DNA of 64,000 bases from Euphorbia lathyris (GCF_963576675.1 NC_088916.1:24961501-25025500); one strand, 5' to 3'. Positions 21,248 to 33,958 are shown, counted from the first letter of the stretch. Made by a program: numbers and translations. The notes: generated by a model not told the origin, from the sequence alone.

Positions 21248-21400
21248 TTCTCGGACCTAAAATCCGGGTGGCGACTCTTTCTCCGACACCGGCCCTACCG
21301 AGCTAGTCGTCTTCTCTAGTGGACCTCGAGTCCAAACAGCACCATAGTAGTCATGGCGGACCTCCCGTGGGTGAAAGCCCGTGAGGTAGGCTTCGTCTAC
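21248..21400 (+). other. Primer-binding site and leader right of LTR B
   Basis: TGGCGACTCTT at 21269-21279, then about 120 bases of leader that stop abruptly where a Copia LTR fragment begins (about 21400). It is evidence for a third internal region that was lost. Confidence 0.6.
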
Positions 21401-21401
21401 A

Positions 21402-21840
21402 CCGACCAAAGAAGCTGAGTAGAACGTAACTCAGCCTCGTCAAAGGAAATCTTACAGGCAAGACCAAACAATCAAGCTATGTATTTGTCAAGACAGCGCC
21501 AATGATCCGTTAACTAGAAGACAAAGTCCGACAAAGGTCTGCACCAATTTAGAAGCCTCGGAATTACACCAAGAGGCCTTTTCGAGACGCATGCATCGCC
21601 TGTCATTTGGCAAGAAGACAAACCTGGCGCTAGAAGACGAACCTGGCGCAAGAAGACGAAACTGGCAAGCCTGACGCCTGCTGAATTCAGACGATAGGAT
21701 TGGCCTGCGATTCTGAATGCTGACCAATGAATGACGAAAGAAGACCGTTTGAATTCAACGGATATGTCCGAATTCAAATCATTGAAGCTTCAGATTTTGC
21801 TATAAAAGGACAAGTTCATCACTTGGATCCTTTGTCGAAT
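21402..21840 (+). repeat. 5' LTR fragment of the SIRE element
   Basis: Nearly identical to 30455-30893 inside the 3' LTR (GAGTAGAACGTAACTCAGCC through CTTGGATCCTTTG). Both ends are lost: the left side abuts the Tat leader, the right side abuts the duplicated block at 21838. Confidence 0.85.
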
Positions 21841-22312
21841 ATGCAAACTAAGAAATTACATAATAAGGTCTGAAGTATGCAAATTAACATAATCTTAGCT
21901 TCTTTCATTCCCAACACAAATACACGAAATACATCATGACAGCATATGGAATGCCACATTCTAAACCCTTACAATTATCCATGGACAACCATAACAAACT
22001 CACTCCTGGTAAAGGTGATCATTTGCATTATCTTACATACTATTAGAGACTTATTGGGAAAATTATTTGTCTTACTATTACTCATCTAGACATTTACTTC
22101 TCTATTCAACTATTAATCCAATTCATGCACAAACCAACTTTTGTCCAAATGCAAGTTGCCAAACACTTACTGAACTATATATAGTAATAAAAAAAATAAT
22201 CAAGCCTATTTTTGAGCTTTCGAGTCAAACCTAAGGAAGTTCAACCTTAGCTTCTTAGTGCTCAAGCCGATCCCGAACTCGAATTGAACCATATCGAGCC
22301 AAGCTTTGATCG
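21838..22312. repeat. 475-bp block duplicated at 33004-33478 (copy 1)
   Basis: ATGCAAACTAAGAAATTACA through GCTTTGATCGAG matches the block 11.2 kb downstream with few mismatches. In this copy it sits inside the SIRE element between the LTR fragment and gag, where it does not belong. Confidence 0.85.
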
Positions 22313-22324
22313 AGATTGAAGAGG

Positions 22325-25300
22325 TCAAACTCAGTGATCTCCGACATCTGCTTTAGGACAATACCAGGCAAGATGAAAACTTGAAAATCATGCATGGGTT
22401 TGTCTCTGAAGTCCAATCAGACTCTAAGAAGCTGAGAAAGGACATCACATCTATACAGAATCAGCTGAGTACATCGACTAAGAAAAGGTTCTATCCAAAT
22501 GCTGAGTATCAAGGTACTGGTAAGCATAGACGGTACACTCAGCAGAACAGTCAGTGTGACTGTTGTGAAAAGAGAGGACACACTATAAATGTGTGTTGGT
22601 ATGCTCAGCACCATCGTGCTGACCAAAAGTGGAAATACCCTAAAAGGGTAGTTTTTTGTGACTATTGTGGTAAAGATGGCCACACCGTAAATATATGCCG
22701 TCACAAAATAAAATATGATGCTTCACTTGTTCACGCTAACCAACAAGGACCCAAAAAGAATTGGGTACCTAAAGATGACTAGTTTAAATTGCAGGTGAGC
22801 CTGAGGTGCACGGAGAAGTCAAAGCTATGGTACATTGATAGCACATGCTCGAGGCATATGACTAGTGATGAAACTCAGTTCATCACACTTGTGCATAAAC
22901 GAGGTGGAAATGTAAGTTTTGGAGACAACAAAAAGGGTAAGATAGTAGGATCAGGTACTATCGGAGGAAATCCTACTATTGAGTCAGTCTCCCTAGTCAG
23001 GGGTCTCAAATATAACCTATTGAGTGTTGCTCAGATGTGTGACAGCGGTAGAAAGGTTGTATTTGATGTCACTGAGTGTCGGATACTCGAGGGAAAAACA
23101 AATGATTTGATTTTAAATGCCCCTCGTGTTGACAATGTCTTCATGCTGAGTTTAGAAAAGAAGTTTTCGAAAAATATATGCTTAGTATCAAAGGAAGATA
23201 ATTCCTGGCTATGGCATAGGAGACTTGGTCATGTAAGCATGGACCTCCTTGCCAAATTAGCAAGAAAGCAATTAGTTGAGGGTTTGACCAAACTTAGATT
23301 TGAGAAGGATCAATTATGCAATGCTTCTCAGCAAGGTAAACAAACCAAAAAGTCTTTTCAAAGTAAAAATGTTGTCTCAACCAAACGTCCATTGGAATTA
23401 CTACACTTGGATCTTTTCGGACCAGTCCAGCCGCTGAGCTTGGGTGGTATGAGATTTTCCTTGGTCATTGTAGATGATTTCTCTCGGTACACCTGGGTCA
23501 TCTTGCTGAGTAGCAAGGATGAAGCTTTTGAGATGTTCTCAACACTGATTAGAAAACTTGAAAATGACAAAGACCTAAAATTAGCTCACATCCGAAGTGA
23601 TAATGGCGGAGAATTAAAAAACCAATAGTTTGATGAATTCTGTGAAGTCAGCGGCATTGACCACAATTTTTCTGCTCCTAGAACTCCTCAACAAAATAGG
23701 GTAGTTGAGAAGAAGAACAGAACCTTAGTCGAAATAGCTAGGACAATGCTGAGTGAGAATAGGCTTTCGAAGTATTTCTAGGGTGAGGCTATCAACACAG
23801 CTTGCTATATACTCAATAGGGCTTTAGTTAGACCAATACTTAAGAAAACCCCCTATTAACTTTGGAAAGGACAAAAACCCAACATTGGATATTTTCGTGC
23901 CTTTGGTTGCAAATGTTTTATTCTTAATATGAAAGACAACCTTGCTAAGTTTGATTCCAAAGCTGATGAAGCTATCTTTCTAGGGTACTCAACAAACAGC
24001 AAAGCATATAGGGTGTTCAATAAAAGAACTCAGGTCGTAGAAGAGTCTGTACATATTGAGTTCGATGAAACTGACCCTGCAGGGAAGGTAAGTCAGCCTA
24101 CCGAAGATGACCCATGATCAGCTTCCGCTGATCAAAATGGAGCCGCTGAGTCATTACCACAAGGGCTGACCAAAGCTAAAAACGAACCTGAAATTACCTT
24201 TGCTGACCAATCTAAAACTGCAGAGATTGTTGAAACACCTACTCCTGAAAACTCAACACTGCCCAAAGAGATCAAGATTCCAAGAGGACACTCAGAAAAG
24301 TCCATTCTTGATGCTGCTAAGAACACCCTGATGACCAGAAATCAACTCAAGAGATATCTCAGTAATGTTGCGTTCGTCTCAGTCCATGAACCAAAGAACT
24401 TCACCGAAGCTGAGCACGACAAATTCTGGATCAGTGCGATACAGGAAGAGCTTGATCAATTCAAGAGAAATGAGGTATGGGATTTAGTGCCAAAACATAG
24501 TAATCAAAAGACCATAGGAACAAAGTGGGTATTCCGAAATAATCTAGATGAATAGGGAAATGTAGTCAGGAACAAAGCCAGACTTGTAGCTCAAGGTTAC
24601 AGTCAGTAGGAAGGTATTGACTATGGTGAGACCTTTGCACTCGTAGCTAGATTAGAGGCAATAAGAATATTATGTTCATATGTTAGCTTTATGAACTTTA
24701 AGTTGTTCCAAATGGATGTTAAAAGTGCATTTCTTAATGGAGTTATAAACGAAGAGGTTTATGTTAGTCAGCCTCCAGGGTTTGAAGATCCAAAATTTCC
24801 AAACCATGTTTATAAACTCAAAAAGGCCCTGTATGGCCTGAAACAAGCACTGCGTGCTTGGTACGAAAGGTTGACTAGTTTCCTGCTGACCAGGAACTAT
24901 GTCAGAGGTAAAGCTGACACAACCTTATTCATTAAGAAAAAGGGTAAAGATACCCTATTGGCACAAATATACGTAGATGATATTATTTTTGGTGCTACTA
25001 ACGAATCTATGGGCAAGGAGTTTAGCAAACAGATGCAAACTGAGTTTGAGATGTCAATGATGGGAGAACTCAACTTCTTCCTTGGACTTCAAATCAAACA
25101 AGGTAAGAATGGCATCTTCATTAGTCAGACCAAGTATGCCAAAGAAATATTGAAGAAATTTGATATGGAAGAATGTAAGCCCATATTTACCCCAATGGGT
25201 ACTGACACTGTGCTTTGTGCTGATGAGAAAGGTAAGTCAATAGACATCAAGTTATATCGAGGTATGATTGGCTCTCTACTTTATCTAACTGCGAGTAGGC

Positions 25301-25917
25301 TAGATATTCAGTATTCAGTATGTTACTACGCTAGATATCAAGCTCACCCCAGGGAATCTCACTATATAGATGTGAAAAGAATTTTTAGATATTTGCAGAG
25401 CTCAGTTAATGCAAGTTTATGGTATCCAAACACAAATGACTTCACACTCATTGGATACACTGACGCTGACTATGGACGAGACAAGCTGGAGCGTAAAAGC
25501 GCCTCAAGAGGATGTCACTTCCTTGGAAGCTGTCTAGTGTCTTAGTTCAGTAAGAAGCAATCATCAGTGGCCCTGTCAACAACTGAAGCTGAGTACATTG
25601 CTGCTGGAAGCTGTGTGGTACAAGTCCTATGGATTAAGCAACAGCTAGAGGGTTATAGAGTACAAACAAAAACAATCGAAGTCAAATGCGACAATAAGAG
25701 TGCCATTGACTTATCCAAAAATCCAATCCAACACAGCAGGATGAAGCATGTCAGCATTAGGCATCACTTCATCAGAGACTATGTACTCAAGGGTGAGATC
25801 AAGCTGACCTATGTTCCAACAGATGAACAGCTTGCGGATATCTTTACGAATCCCTTAGCTCGTGAGCAATTTAACATACTAAGGGAAGCTATCGGTATGT
25901 CTAATCCTCTTCAATAA
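22325..25917 (+). pseudogene. SIRE-type Copia gag-pol, disabled by stop codons
   Basis: One reading frame runs from about 22381 to 25917 with no frameshift but eight stops, at 22780, 23626, 23779, 23857, 24115, 24553, 24607 and 25543. The gag N-terminus is missing; two CX2CX4HX4C knuckles remain (CDCCEKRGHTINVC, CDYCGKDGHTVNIC). The protease shows DSTCSRHMT, with T where the family has G. The integrase has the HHCC region (one C changed to S in LCNASQQGK) and the VDDFSRY and SDNGGE acids. RT has [10 protein letters not shown] and YVDDIIFG. RNase H ends with ADIFTNPL. The next ORF follows after a 520-base spacer. Confidence 0.9.
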
Positions 25918-26436
25918 GTTTTATGTGCTAAATGAATGTTGAGTAATTATAATATGCCGAGTGATTATTGCTTAATGAGTAACTATCACATGCTGAGCTA
26001 ACATGAATGACATAAAATCACCTTATGCTGAGTAGACATATATATTGTGTGATTACTATGTGCTGAGTTACTAAGAATGTTAAAAATCCCTTCTACGCAA
26101 AACTGAGCACTCAGAACTTCAAACGTTTAGTATTCTAGATACTGAGTAAAGCCACTTGCATAATTAATGCTAGCATGCGCATTTAAGTAGCCACCTAGGA
26201 TGATGTAAGCGCAATAATTAGAAAACCATGCGCCGAATGTGTCATTAATGCCGGAGATAACTGTCGATTGATCAACTCGAGGTGAAACTGCCATTTCGAC
26301 CTATCAGATCAACTCAAAACGACTATAAATAGTGGACGATTTCCGACTAACTTCTCTTTACACTTGAAATCTTTGGCATTCGATTTCTCTCTCATTTCCC
26401 AAAATCCTCTACATTTCTCAAATCCTAAAGAACACC
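25918..26436 (+). other. Spacer between pol and the third ORF
   Basis: AT-rich, with repeated words such as TGCTGAGT and GAGTAACTA. A TATAAATAG at about 26323-26332 lies 105 bases before the ORF start. It could be a promoter for a subgenomic transcript; that is inference. Confidence 0.4.
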
Positions 26437-29400
26437 ATGTCTAGCGATTCCCAGAACAACTCTGGCCAACAATACGATGACGATCGCTCCGATATAAACC
26501 CTCCATCTCCTGCTGAGCAGGAATATCAAGAGACTTCCGAAGAGTCTCAAGAACAAACCCATGGTCAGCATGACCAATCTACTCCCAAGGTTAGCATGCC
26601 TCGTCAAAACCCTCAAGCTGACCAAGCAACTCCATCAAAAAAGAAGAAGGAGAAGAAGAACGTGAAACCTAAGGAACTGACGTTCTCCCCCGTCTTCAAA
26701 AATGTCAAAAATCTCAAAGTTTTCCGTTCCCGCTGGTTCTCTAAAGGATTCGTAGAAGCTGAAAAACCCTTTTGCGAATGGATTTCGAAGAATGGCTGGA
26801 CTGAGCTCTTCTCTCTCCCTTGAACCACTTACCCACAGTTAGTGAGGGAGTTCTACACTAATCTCAGAGTAGCCGATGATGACAACGACTACATGATCAC
26901 CAAGGTCAAAAACAAGGATATCATCATCAATCCGTCTTATCTCGCTAAACTGCTAAAGCTGAAGGCAAAAGGATCAGAACTCAGGTGCACGAATGACTAC
27001 ATGCGCATTGATTACCCTGTTGAGTTCTGTAAACCAAAAAAAACCACAAAGGAGAGATCGCCAGTACCTGCATGGGTCAGTCTCAAAAGCAAGCCCACTA
27101 TATCCTGACCAACTTCTTGTTCCCCAAGGTCAACTCCTCCTCCTCAGCGTCGAACTTTGAGCAGTGCTTCATCTGGCACATGTTGAACTACAAACCACTC
27201 AACATGTCCGTCTTCCTCATTGGGGCATTTCAAAGAAGCATCAGGATCCTCAGGATGGGTTCTCTCATCACCAGAATACTTCAGGATCACCAGGTCAGCC
27301 TAGTAGAGGAAATTGAGATTGAGGGCACTGAGATCACCTCAGCAGTACTGTTCGGCTTAGCTCACAGCCAACCCATCAAACCCAAGAAAGGAAAGGGGGC
27401 TATAGAACCCGCTGAGGGAGATATAAAAGGGGATAATATGATTGAAGGAGGACAGGATGAGCTGATCAAGAAAGGAAAGAAAGTTAGGGTTGAAGAAGCA
27501 CCCGCTGAGCGCACTAGGCAGGACAAAAAGAGGAAAGCTGACCAATCCTCAACCAAGGACATTAACACATCTCCGAAGAAGCTTCAGATAATATCTAGTG
27601 CAAAGAAAGCTGCTCTTGCTGAGCAAGCTCAAAGGGAACCTAAGTCAGCTGAGAAATAGAAAAGGCAAGTTGAGCTTGAGGAAGAAAGTGAGGAAACACC
27701 TGATCAGCCTTTGAAGAGGAAGAAAACCTCTAGGTTGAAGCCAATCGATGCTAACCCACTTGACTTTGTGATTACCAAGGAATCACACTTCGTGCGAAGT
27801 CAAGAAATTGATTTGGAGAAGACTCCTTGTGATCAGGAGGAAGAACAGGGTGATACTGAGGGTCAGCCTCAAGCTGACAAGATGGGTTCTGCTGAGCCAA
27901 CTAACACAGGTGCTGCTGAGCAACCTACTGAGAACCAAGCTGAGTCACCAGTGAAGGACAAGGTTGTGGAAGGCCTTGATGCTGACCTTGGACTCGACTC
28001 TTCCTCTGAGTCCCTTAACTCTATTGCTGTTGATCCTTCACCTCAAACCAATAAGGACAGCACAGAAAAGCGGTTCAAACGCAAAGCTCTAAAACCCAAA
28101 GTCATAGACTTATTGGATGAATCTCCGCTAAGGGACCCAATCACTGATCTCACTGGGCTTCAATTCCAGTTCTTCACAGACATCATTAAACCTACTCTTG
28201 CCCAAGTGAAGGAAAAACAAGCCTCTGTTTCTCGAGCTGAGGAACAAGCCGACCCAAAAGCTTCCAAGGGTCCAATTTCTGCCGACACTTCTGCTCATCC
28301 TTCCACTGAGCAAGTGCTCGAAGTCCAAGCTGCTCAACCCAACGAGTTAGCAAAGGAAACTCCTCCTGCTCAAGCCAGCTTTGAGTTGCCTCAACCATAA
28401 AACTCTACTCAGCCTCAGACTGACACTGAGCAGGTTAATAACTCTGATGATCCAACTCTTCCTACTCCTATCAAGCAGACAGAAAACTAGTCAGCTCCTG
28501 CTGCTGGCCTACATAAAAGCGCAGTTGCTGACCAAGCTGGCACCTCCACTTCTGGACAGCATCAAACACCTCCTCCATCTGGTGCTGATAAGATTCCGGC
28601 CCCTGAGCATCTCACTGATGAATCCTACACCTATCTGAATGCTTCCGAGTCTGGAAGGAAAATCATTGACTCAGCTCAAGCTTTACTTCAAGATATTCAT
28701 CAGTCTCACGTCGATGCTGCTGGGTCTATTCCTACTGAGCCAACCCAATTATCCTCTGTCACTCAACTTCTGACTGAAATTAAGGGTCTCAAAGAACTGA
28801 TGAGTGTCATGACATCCTTCGTCTCTCAATAGCCCAAGCAAGAGTCAATAGTGAAGCTGACTGAACTCCAGCTGATGATGGTAAATCACATGAACTCCAT
28901 CCAATGTCAACTCAATGCCTTATCAGCTACAAACTCAACATCTGCAACCTCTGCTGAGGTCAATCAACTTTTCTCCCAGCTGTCCTCTGAGCTGACCGGC
29001 GCTCGTGACCTTATCTCCTCCTCTTCTCAATGCTCCATAGAACAGATTGGTGAAGCCATTCGCCTCCTCAACTTAAGCAAAGAAGAGATGGACACTGACC
29101 AGGTCAAGACCAATGAGATTCTGCAATGCACTCAGTCCACACTTGCGCATGTCCGGCACACCAATGTTCAACGTCAATCGTATGATACTGCGCTGCTCAG
29201 GATGTACTATCAATCCTATGCACGAATGACGGAATCGATAACTTGGATCGGGAAATCTCTAGAGTATCTACTCAGTATGCTCAGTGCCAACATCAAAATC
29301 CCCGCTTCAAGTATGGCCGATGGTGTGCAGGTCTTTAAAGATCTACGAGAGAGTACGAGTCAAATGCAACAGTATTCCTTGATACTGACTCGTGCTGTTC

Positions 29401-29651
29401 ATCAATGGACATTCTATGCTTCTCCTCATCCATCTCATGATGCTGGCAAAACGGGGGAGAAAGATCAAATAAAGCAAGCTGCTGGAACTCAGCAGAAAAT
29501 GGGGGAGAAAGGTAAAGCCAAAATGCCAGCTGCCGGAACTCAGCAGAAGCCTGGTTCAACTTCTGCTGTCCCGAGCACCCACACTCAGCAACAACGAACT
29601 GCCCAAACCAAACCCAAGTCAAATCAAGTTCAAGCCAATATCAATAAATAG
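26437..29651 (+). pseudogene. Sirevirus env-like third ORF, disabled
   Basis: Starts ATGTCTAGCGATTCC. The N-terminal part is a basic low-complexity tail followed by a domain typical of plant retroelement third ORFs (FRSRWFSKGFVEAEKPF, then a VREFYTNLRV-like stretch and NPSYLAKLLKL). It then becomes acidic and rich in A-E-Q and P, and ends with helical segments. Breaks: stop at 26821, one frameshift near 27070-27105, and stops at 27657, 28398, 28488 and 28830, the last four in one frame. No clear membrane segment is visible, so an envelope role is not supported by sequence; the env-like name is the customary one for this position. Confidence 0.75.
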
Positions 29652-30175
29652 TGCTAACAATAGTCTATAGTGTTTGTAACTTATATTTTATGGCATGTTC
29701 ATGTTAAGCTGAGTAATATTATATATAAGCATCTTTTATCCAAACTGTCTTTATATATGCGATGCTTACTTGCTGTGTTTAGATGTCGATCTGTCATACT
29801 TAACTATTCATTGAACAACAAATTAAAACTTATGAACATAAAGAAGATACAAGTAAATCATACTTAGCACAAACTCTGATACCTATATTTGAAACTGAGT
29901 AATGACTAAATGTTCCAAGTATTGACCTTCTTCAGAAACTGACCTTAGACTCTTTTCGATAAAATCTTAGAAGGTTTAGAATTGAACTAAGTCAGTGGAC
30001 TCAAGTATTAGTCTCACTCCATTAGATCTTAGAAGGTTTAGAGTTTAACTAAGTCAACAGATGCAACCCTTACGGGGGAGTAATCTCAGAAGAATAAAAG
30101 GTCATTAATCATGAGGGATGCTCAACACTGAGTTCCTTGATTAAATACTTTTGCCAACATCAAAATGGGGGAATT
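29652..30175 (+). other. SIRE 3' non-coding region and polypurine tract
   Basis: Contains a direct repeat (ATCTTAGAAGGTTTAGA at about 29965 and 30026). It ends with CAAAATGGGGGAATT directly before the LTR, the expected polypurine tract. The reverse-strand relative at the window end has the same tract. Confidence 0.75.
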
Positions 30176-31630
30176 TGTTGAAACACCTTTCCACATGATT
30201 TTGATTTGACAAAATTATTTATGTTAATCCCATGATTAAGACAGTTAAATTTAAGTGCTTTGATTTAATTGTAGTAATGTGTTTTTTCAATGTTGAGTAT
30301 ATTAACTAATGAGAACAGGAACTAAGTGTTCAATAAAAAGAAAAGACAAAACGAAGTTAGCATGAGCAAAGACGCACACCAGAAGCTGAGTAAAATGTAA
30401 CTCAGTTTTGTTAAAAGAAAAGCCTTCTTCAGAATAACGCTTGAAGGCGAAGTCGACCGAAGAATCTGAGTAGAACGTAACTCAGCCTCGTCAAAGGAAA
30501 TCTTACAGGTAAGACCAAACAATCAAGTTGTGTATTTGTCAGGACAGCGCCAATGATCCGTTAACTAGAAGATAAAGTCCGACAAAGGTCTGCACCAATT
30601 CAGAAGCCTCGAAATTACACCAAGAGGCCTTTTCGAGACGCATGGATCGCTTTTCATTTGGCAAGAAGACAAATCTGGCGCTAGAAGACGAACCTGGCAC
30701 AAGAAGATGAAACTGGCAAGCCTGACGCCTGCTGAATTCAGACGACAGGATTGGCCTGCGATTCTGAATGCTGACCAATGAATGACGAAAGAAGACCGTT
30801 TGAATTCAACGGATATGTCTGAATTCAAATCATTGAAGCTTCAGATTTTGCTATAAAAGGACAAGTTCATCACTTGGATCCTTTGCCGAATTACAAAAAG
30901 AAAAAAGACAAGCAAGACCTTCACTAAGTTAAAAGATCCAAAAGAGAAGCTGTCTGATTAGAAAAAGCAAGTTCTTACACCCAATTCCAATCATTGTGTA
31001 AAAGTCTAGAGTGAATTTGTATTCATCTAAAGTGTTCTTCATTTAGAAAGAACAATCTTGTATCAATTGTAGAGGTTAGAAGAGTGGTGTTGAGTACTCG
31101 GTACTCAGCGGTAGAGAAAATCTGAGTGTTCGGTTATAGCGCTCAGTAGGATTGAGTAGACGAATATAGGATGGTACTCTTACATACTCAATTGCTTTGT
31201 AAACGGTTTGTGCTCTACCTTTAAAGAGCTCAGTAGTGGATTGAAAAAGCCCGGAGGGATTCTAGGGACTGGACGTAGGCGCTGAGGCCAAACCAGGATA
31301 AGTCTGCTGAGTAATCTCTAACCCTTTCTCTTGATATATATGTATGTGTTTCTTGCTTAAATTACTCAGTATATAATTTGCATAAGCTGACGCTGAGTAA
31401 TCAGAGTGCTGAGTTGGAAGCTGACCTAAAGTGTTACTTCCCAACTCACAATTGAAACAGCTCTAGTCAGCGTCTGATTAAACCTGTCTCACACTTCACT
31501 CAGCATTGCTGACCTAAAGCTGAGTTAAATTATCAAACATTTAATTAAGTCAGCATTATTAAGCGAAAAAGTTATATTAGTTCCTAACCCCCCCTTAGAA
31601 CTAATCATATTAAGTTACACGGGACCAACA
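30176..31630 (+). repeat. 3' LTR of the SIRE element (1,455 bp)
   Basis: Starts TGTTGAAACACC after the polypurine tract and ends GGGACCAACA, giving TGTTG...CAACA termini. A fragment matches 21402-21840, and the LTR at complement(61813-63852) is the same family. Confidence 0.9.
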
Positions 31631-33003
31631 CGAATATGGTAGTCAAGCAAATCATGGTCAAGGTGAAGATACGCCTAATATTGAAGGTGTGAATCTGAAT
31701 CAGAACATGCATCGAATTACTTCTCAATTGATGATGATGGCAGTTATTATAGTGAAATTGATTCGGGCACACAACAAAACTCTTTCTCGTTAGAGTTCTT
31801 GAAACCCTGCATGTTGATATTTTGAGAAGAAGTGCGGGTTTTCCTAAACCTGCTTTTCATTTTTGGAAATGAATGTTTGTTCAAATTATGTTGAAGTCGA
31901 GCTTTTCAATTATTGTCATTTAATTCATACTTGATATTTAGATGTGGGATATTTAACTAGTGCTTTCCCTTCAGGCGAAGATAAACAAACATGTTGAAAA
32001 TGAAACCACAAATAGTGATATGATAATATAAAATAATAATGATAATTAAATAAATAACATGTTGAAAATTGTAATATTTGACTTGTTTTTCTTGTTTATA
32101 TATTTGTTTAATGTCTGTATGTTGTTCGATGTTATATGGTTGATAAATGAATGTTTTATTTTAGCACACATGCATAGTGTTGCTTCTTTTGCTTGTTGGA
32201 TTGAAGTTTGTGTTTGATTTTTCTATAGTAGCGAAATCCTATCGAATTTTTGTCAGTTTTTGCTTTGAGACATCAAGTAAATTGACAACAATTGTATACT
32301 ATTCTTTTTTTATCCAATGCATGCTCTCAGAGGACCAAATCAAAAATGACGAAACTGAAGAAGAAGGGAGAGAAGTAGTTTGCGCATATATAAGTTGTCT
32401 AGTTTAATTTACAAAATGTTTACCAAAAATGTTGTTTTAAACTTCAACTTGTTTTTGTAGGAACTTAAAAATGGTTGCTTATAGTGTTATTTGGTTGGAA
32501 ATATATTACATGAGACTTACAATGGTATTTGGTAGAAAGCGTATTGCAATGGAAGACTTACAATGTTATTTGGTAGCTCTCAAGCAGGTTTCCAATGGAA
32601 AACTTACAACGTTAAAAGGCTAAAGTGTTATGATTAGAGATGTGTCCATCTTTAAAAATACTACTAATATTTCTCGTCAATAAAAAAACAACCAATAGTT
32701 ATTAAACTTCAGGTACCATAAATCAGTGGATGGATTCTTGGTTATACACAATAAGAAACATTTTCATCAATTATTTGTACTTGAATGCTTTTTATTTCAA
32801 CAAAAGTAGATACTGGAATTTATCAAGCAAATAGATTGAAAATTGTGCAACCTCACTAACAGAATCATTTAGGAATGTTTACCAAGTATTTGTTCCTGTA
32901 ATGTTTACTAACTTGTTTTTATTAGATCTTAAATATGGTTGAAATTCTATAAATAACTGAAATATGTTCTTCATGTAAACATCTTACAATACATAAGGTC
33001 TCA
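31631..33003. other. Flank right of the SIRE element
   Basis: A short open stretch at 31680-31845 (for example NYFSIDDDGSYYSEID) ends in a stop and could be the tail of a disrupted gene, but I do not recognise it and the frame is broken. From 32440 to 32620, imperfect repeats of ACTTACAATGTTATTTGGTAG appear. The rest is AT-rich without a supported gene. Confidence 0.35.
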
Positions 33004-33478
33004 AATATGCAAACTAAGAAATTACATAATAAGGTCTGAAGTATGCAAATTAACATAATCTCGGCTTCTTTCATTCCCAACACAAATACACCAAATACAT
33101 CATGACAGCATATGGAATGCCACATTCTAAACCCTTACAATTATCCATGGACAACCATAACAAACTCACTCCTGGTAAAGGTGATCATTTGCATTATCTT
33201 ACATACTATTAGAGACTTATTGGGAAAATTATTTGTCTTACTATTACTCATCTAGACATTTACTTCTCTATTCAACTATTAATCCAATTCATGCACAAAC
33301 CAACTTTTGTCCAAATGCAAATTGCCAAACACTTACTGAAATATATATAGTAATAAAAAAAATCAAACCTATTTATGAGCTTTCGAGTCGAACCTAAGGA
33401 AGTTCAACCTTAGCTTCTTAGTGCTCGAGCCGATCCTGAACTCCAATTGAACCCTATCGACCCAAGCTTTGATCAAGC
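33004..33478. repeat. 475-bp block, copy 2
   Basis: Partner of 21838-22312. Here it is continuous with flanking sequence on both sides, so it is probably the original location. Its right side carries CGAGCC/GAACTCGAA words of a dispersed plant repeat. Confidence 0.8.
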
Positions 33479-33537
33479 TTTGACCGAGCCGAACTCGAAT
33501 AGTTTGTGAACTACCAAGGCTCATTGACACCCCTAAC

Positions 33538-33958
33538 TGTGATAGTGATTGGGCTAGTTGCCCCATGACAAAGAGGTTTACCGCAGGCTAATGCATCTTT
33601 CTTAGTCATTCATTTATTTATTGGAAGGCCAAAAAGCAATTTGTTGTTGCTCATTCTTCTATTGTAGCACGGTATATAGTTATGGCTCTTACTATATATG
33701 AGGTGTCTTGGCTTTCTACCCTTCTTAAAGATCTTGGACTCAAATTTCTTCCTCCCACAATTTTGAAGTGTGATAATCAAGTTGCACTTGCTATTGTTGC
33801 CAATAATGTTCTACACAAACAAACCAAACACAGTGAAATTGGCTGCCACTATTTTCGTGATCAAATCAAGTTTGTACTTCTCAAAATTGGGCATGTACTT
33901 TCACATTCTCAGATAGCCGATACTTCACCAAAATTTTGCCTGTCAAGCAGCATTTAGT
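33538..33958 (+). pseudogene. Copia RNase H fragment (non-SIRE)
   Basis: Reads DSDWASCPMTKR, a stop, YWKAKKQFVVAHSS, then CDNQVALAIV and TKHSEIGCHYFRDQIK, the conserved end of Copia RNase H. It differs from the SIRE copy upstream (SKKQSSVALSTTEAEYIAA) and is a separate relic. No LTR is attached. Confidence 0.85.

Larger units (their letters stand above)
21402..31630 (+). mobile_element. SIRE-type Copia (Sirevirus) element, rearranged and inactive
   Basis: Order: 5' LTR fragment, foreign 475-bp block, truncated gag with two zinc knuckles, Copia-order pol (protease, integrase, RT, RNase H), a long extra ORF, polypurine tract, and a 3' LTR. An extra ORF after pol is the mark of the Sirevirus (SIRE/Maximus) lineage. 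Thirteen in-frame stops in the coding regions make it inactive. The window ends with an LTR of the same family on the other strand. Confidence 0.85.
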
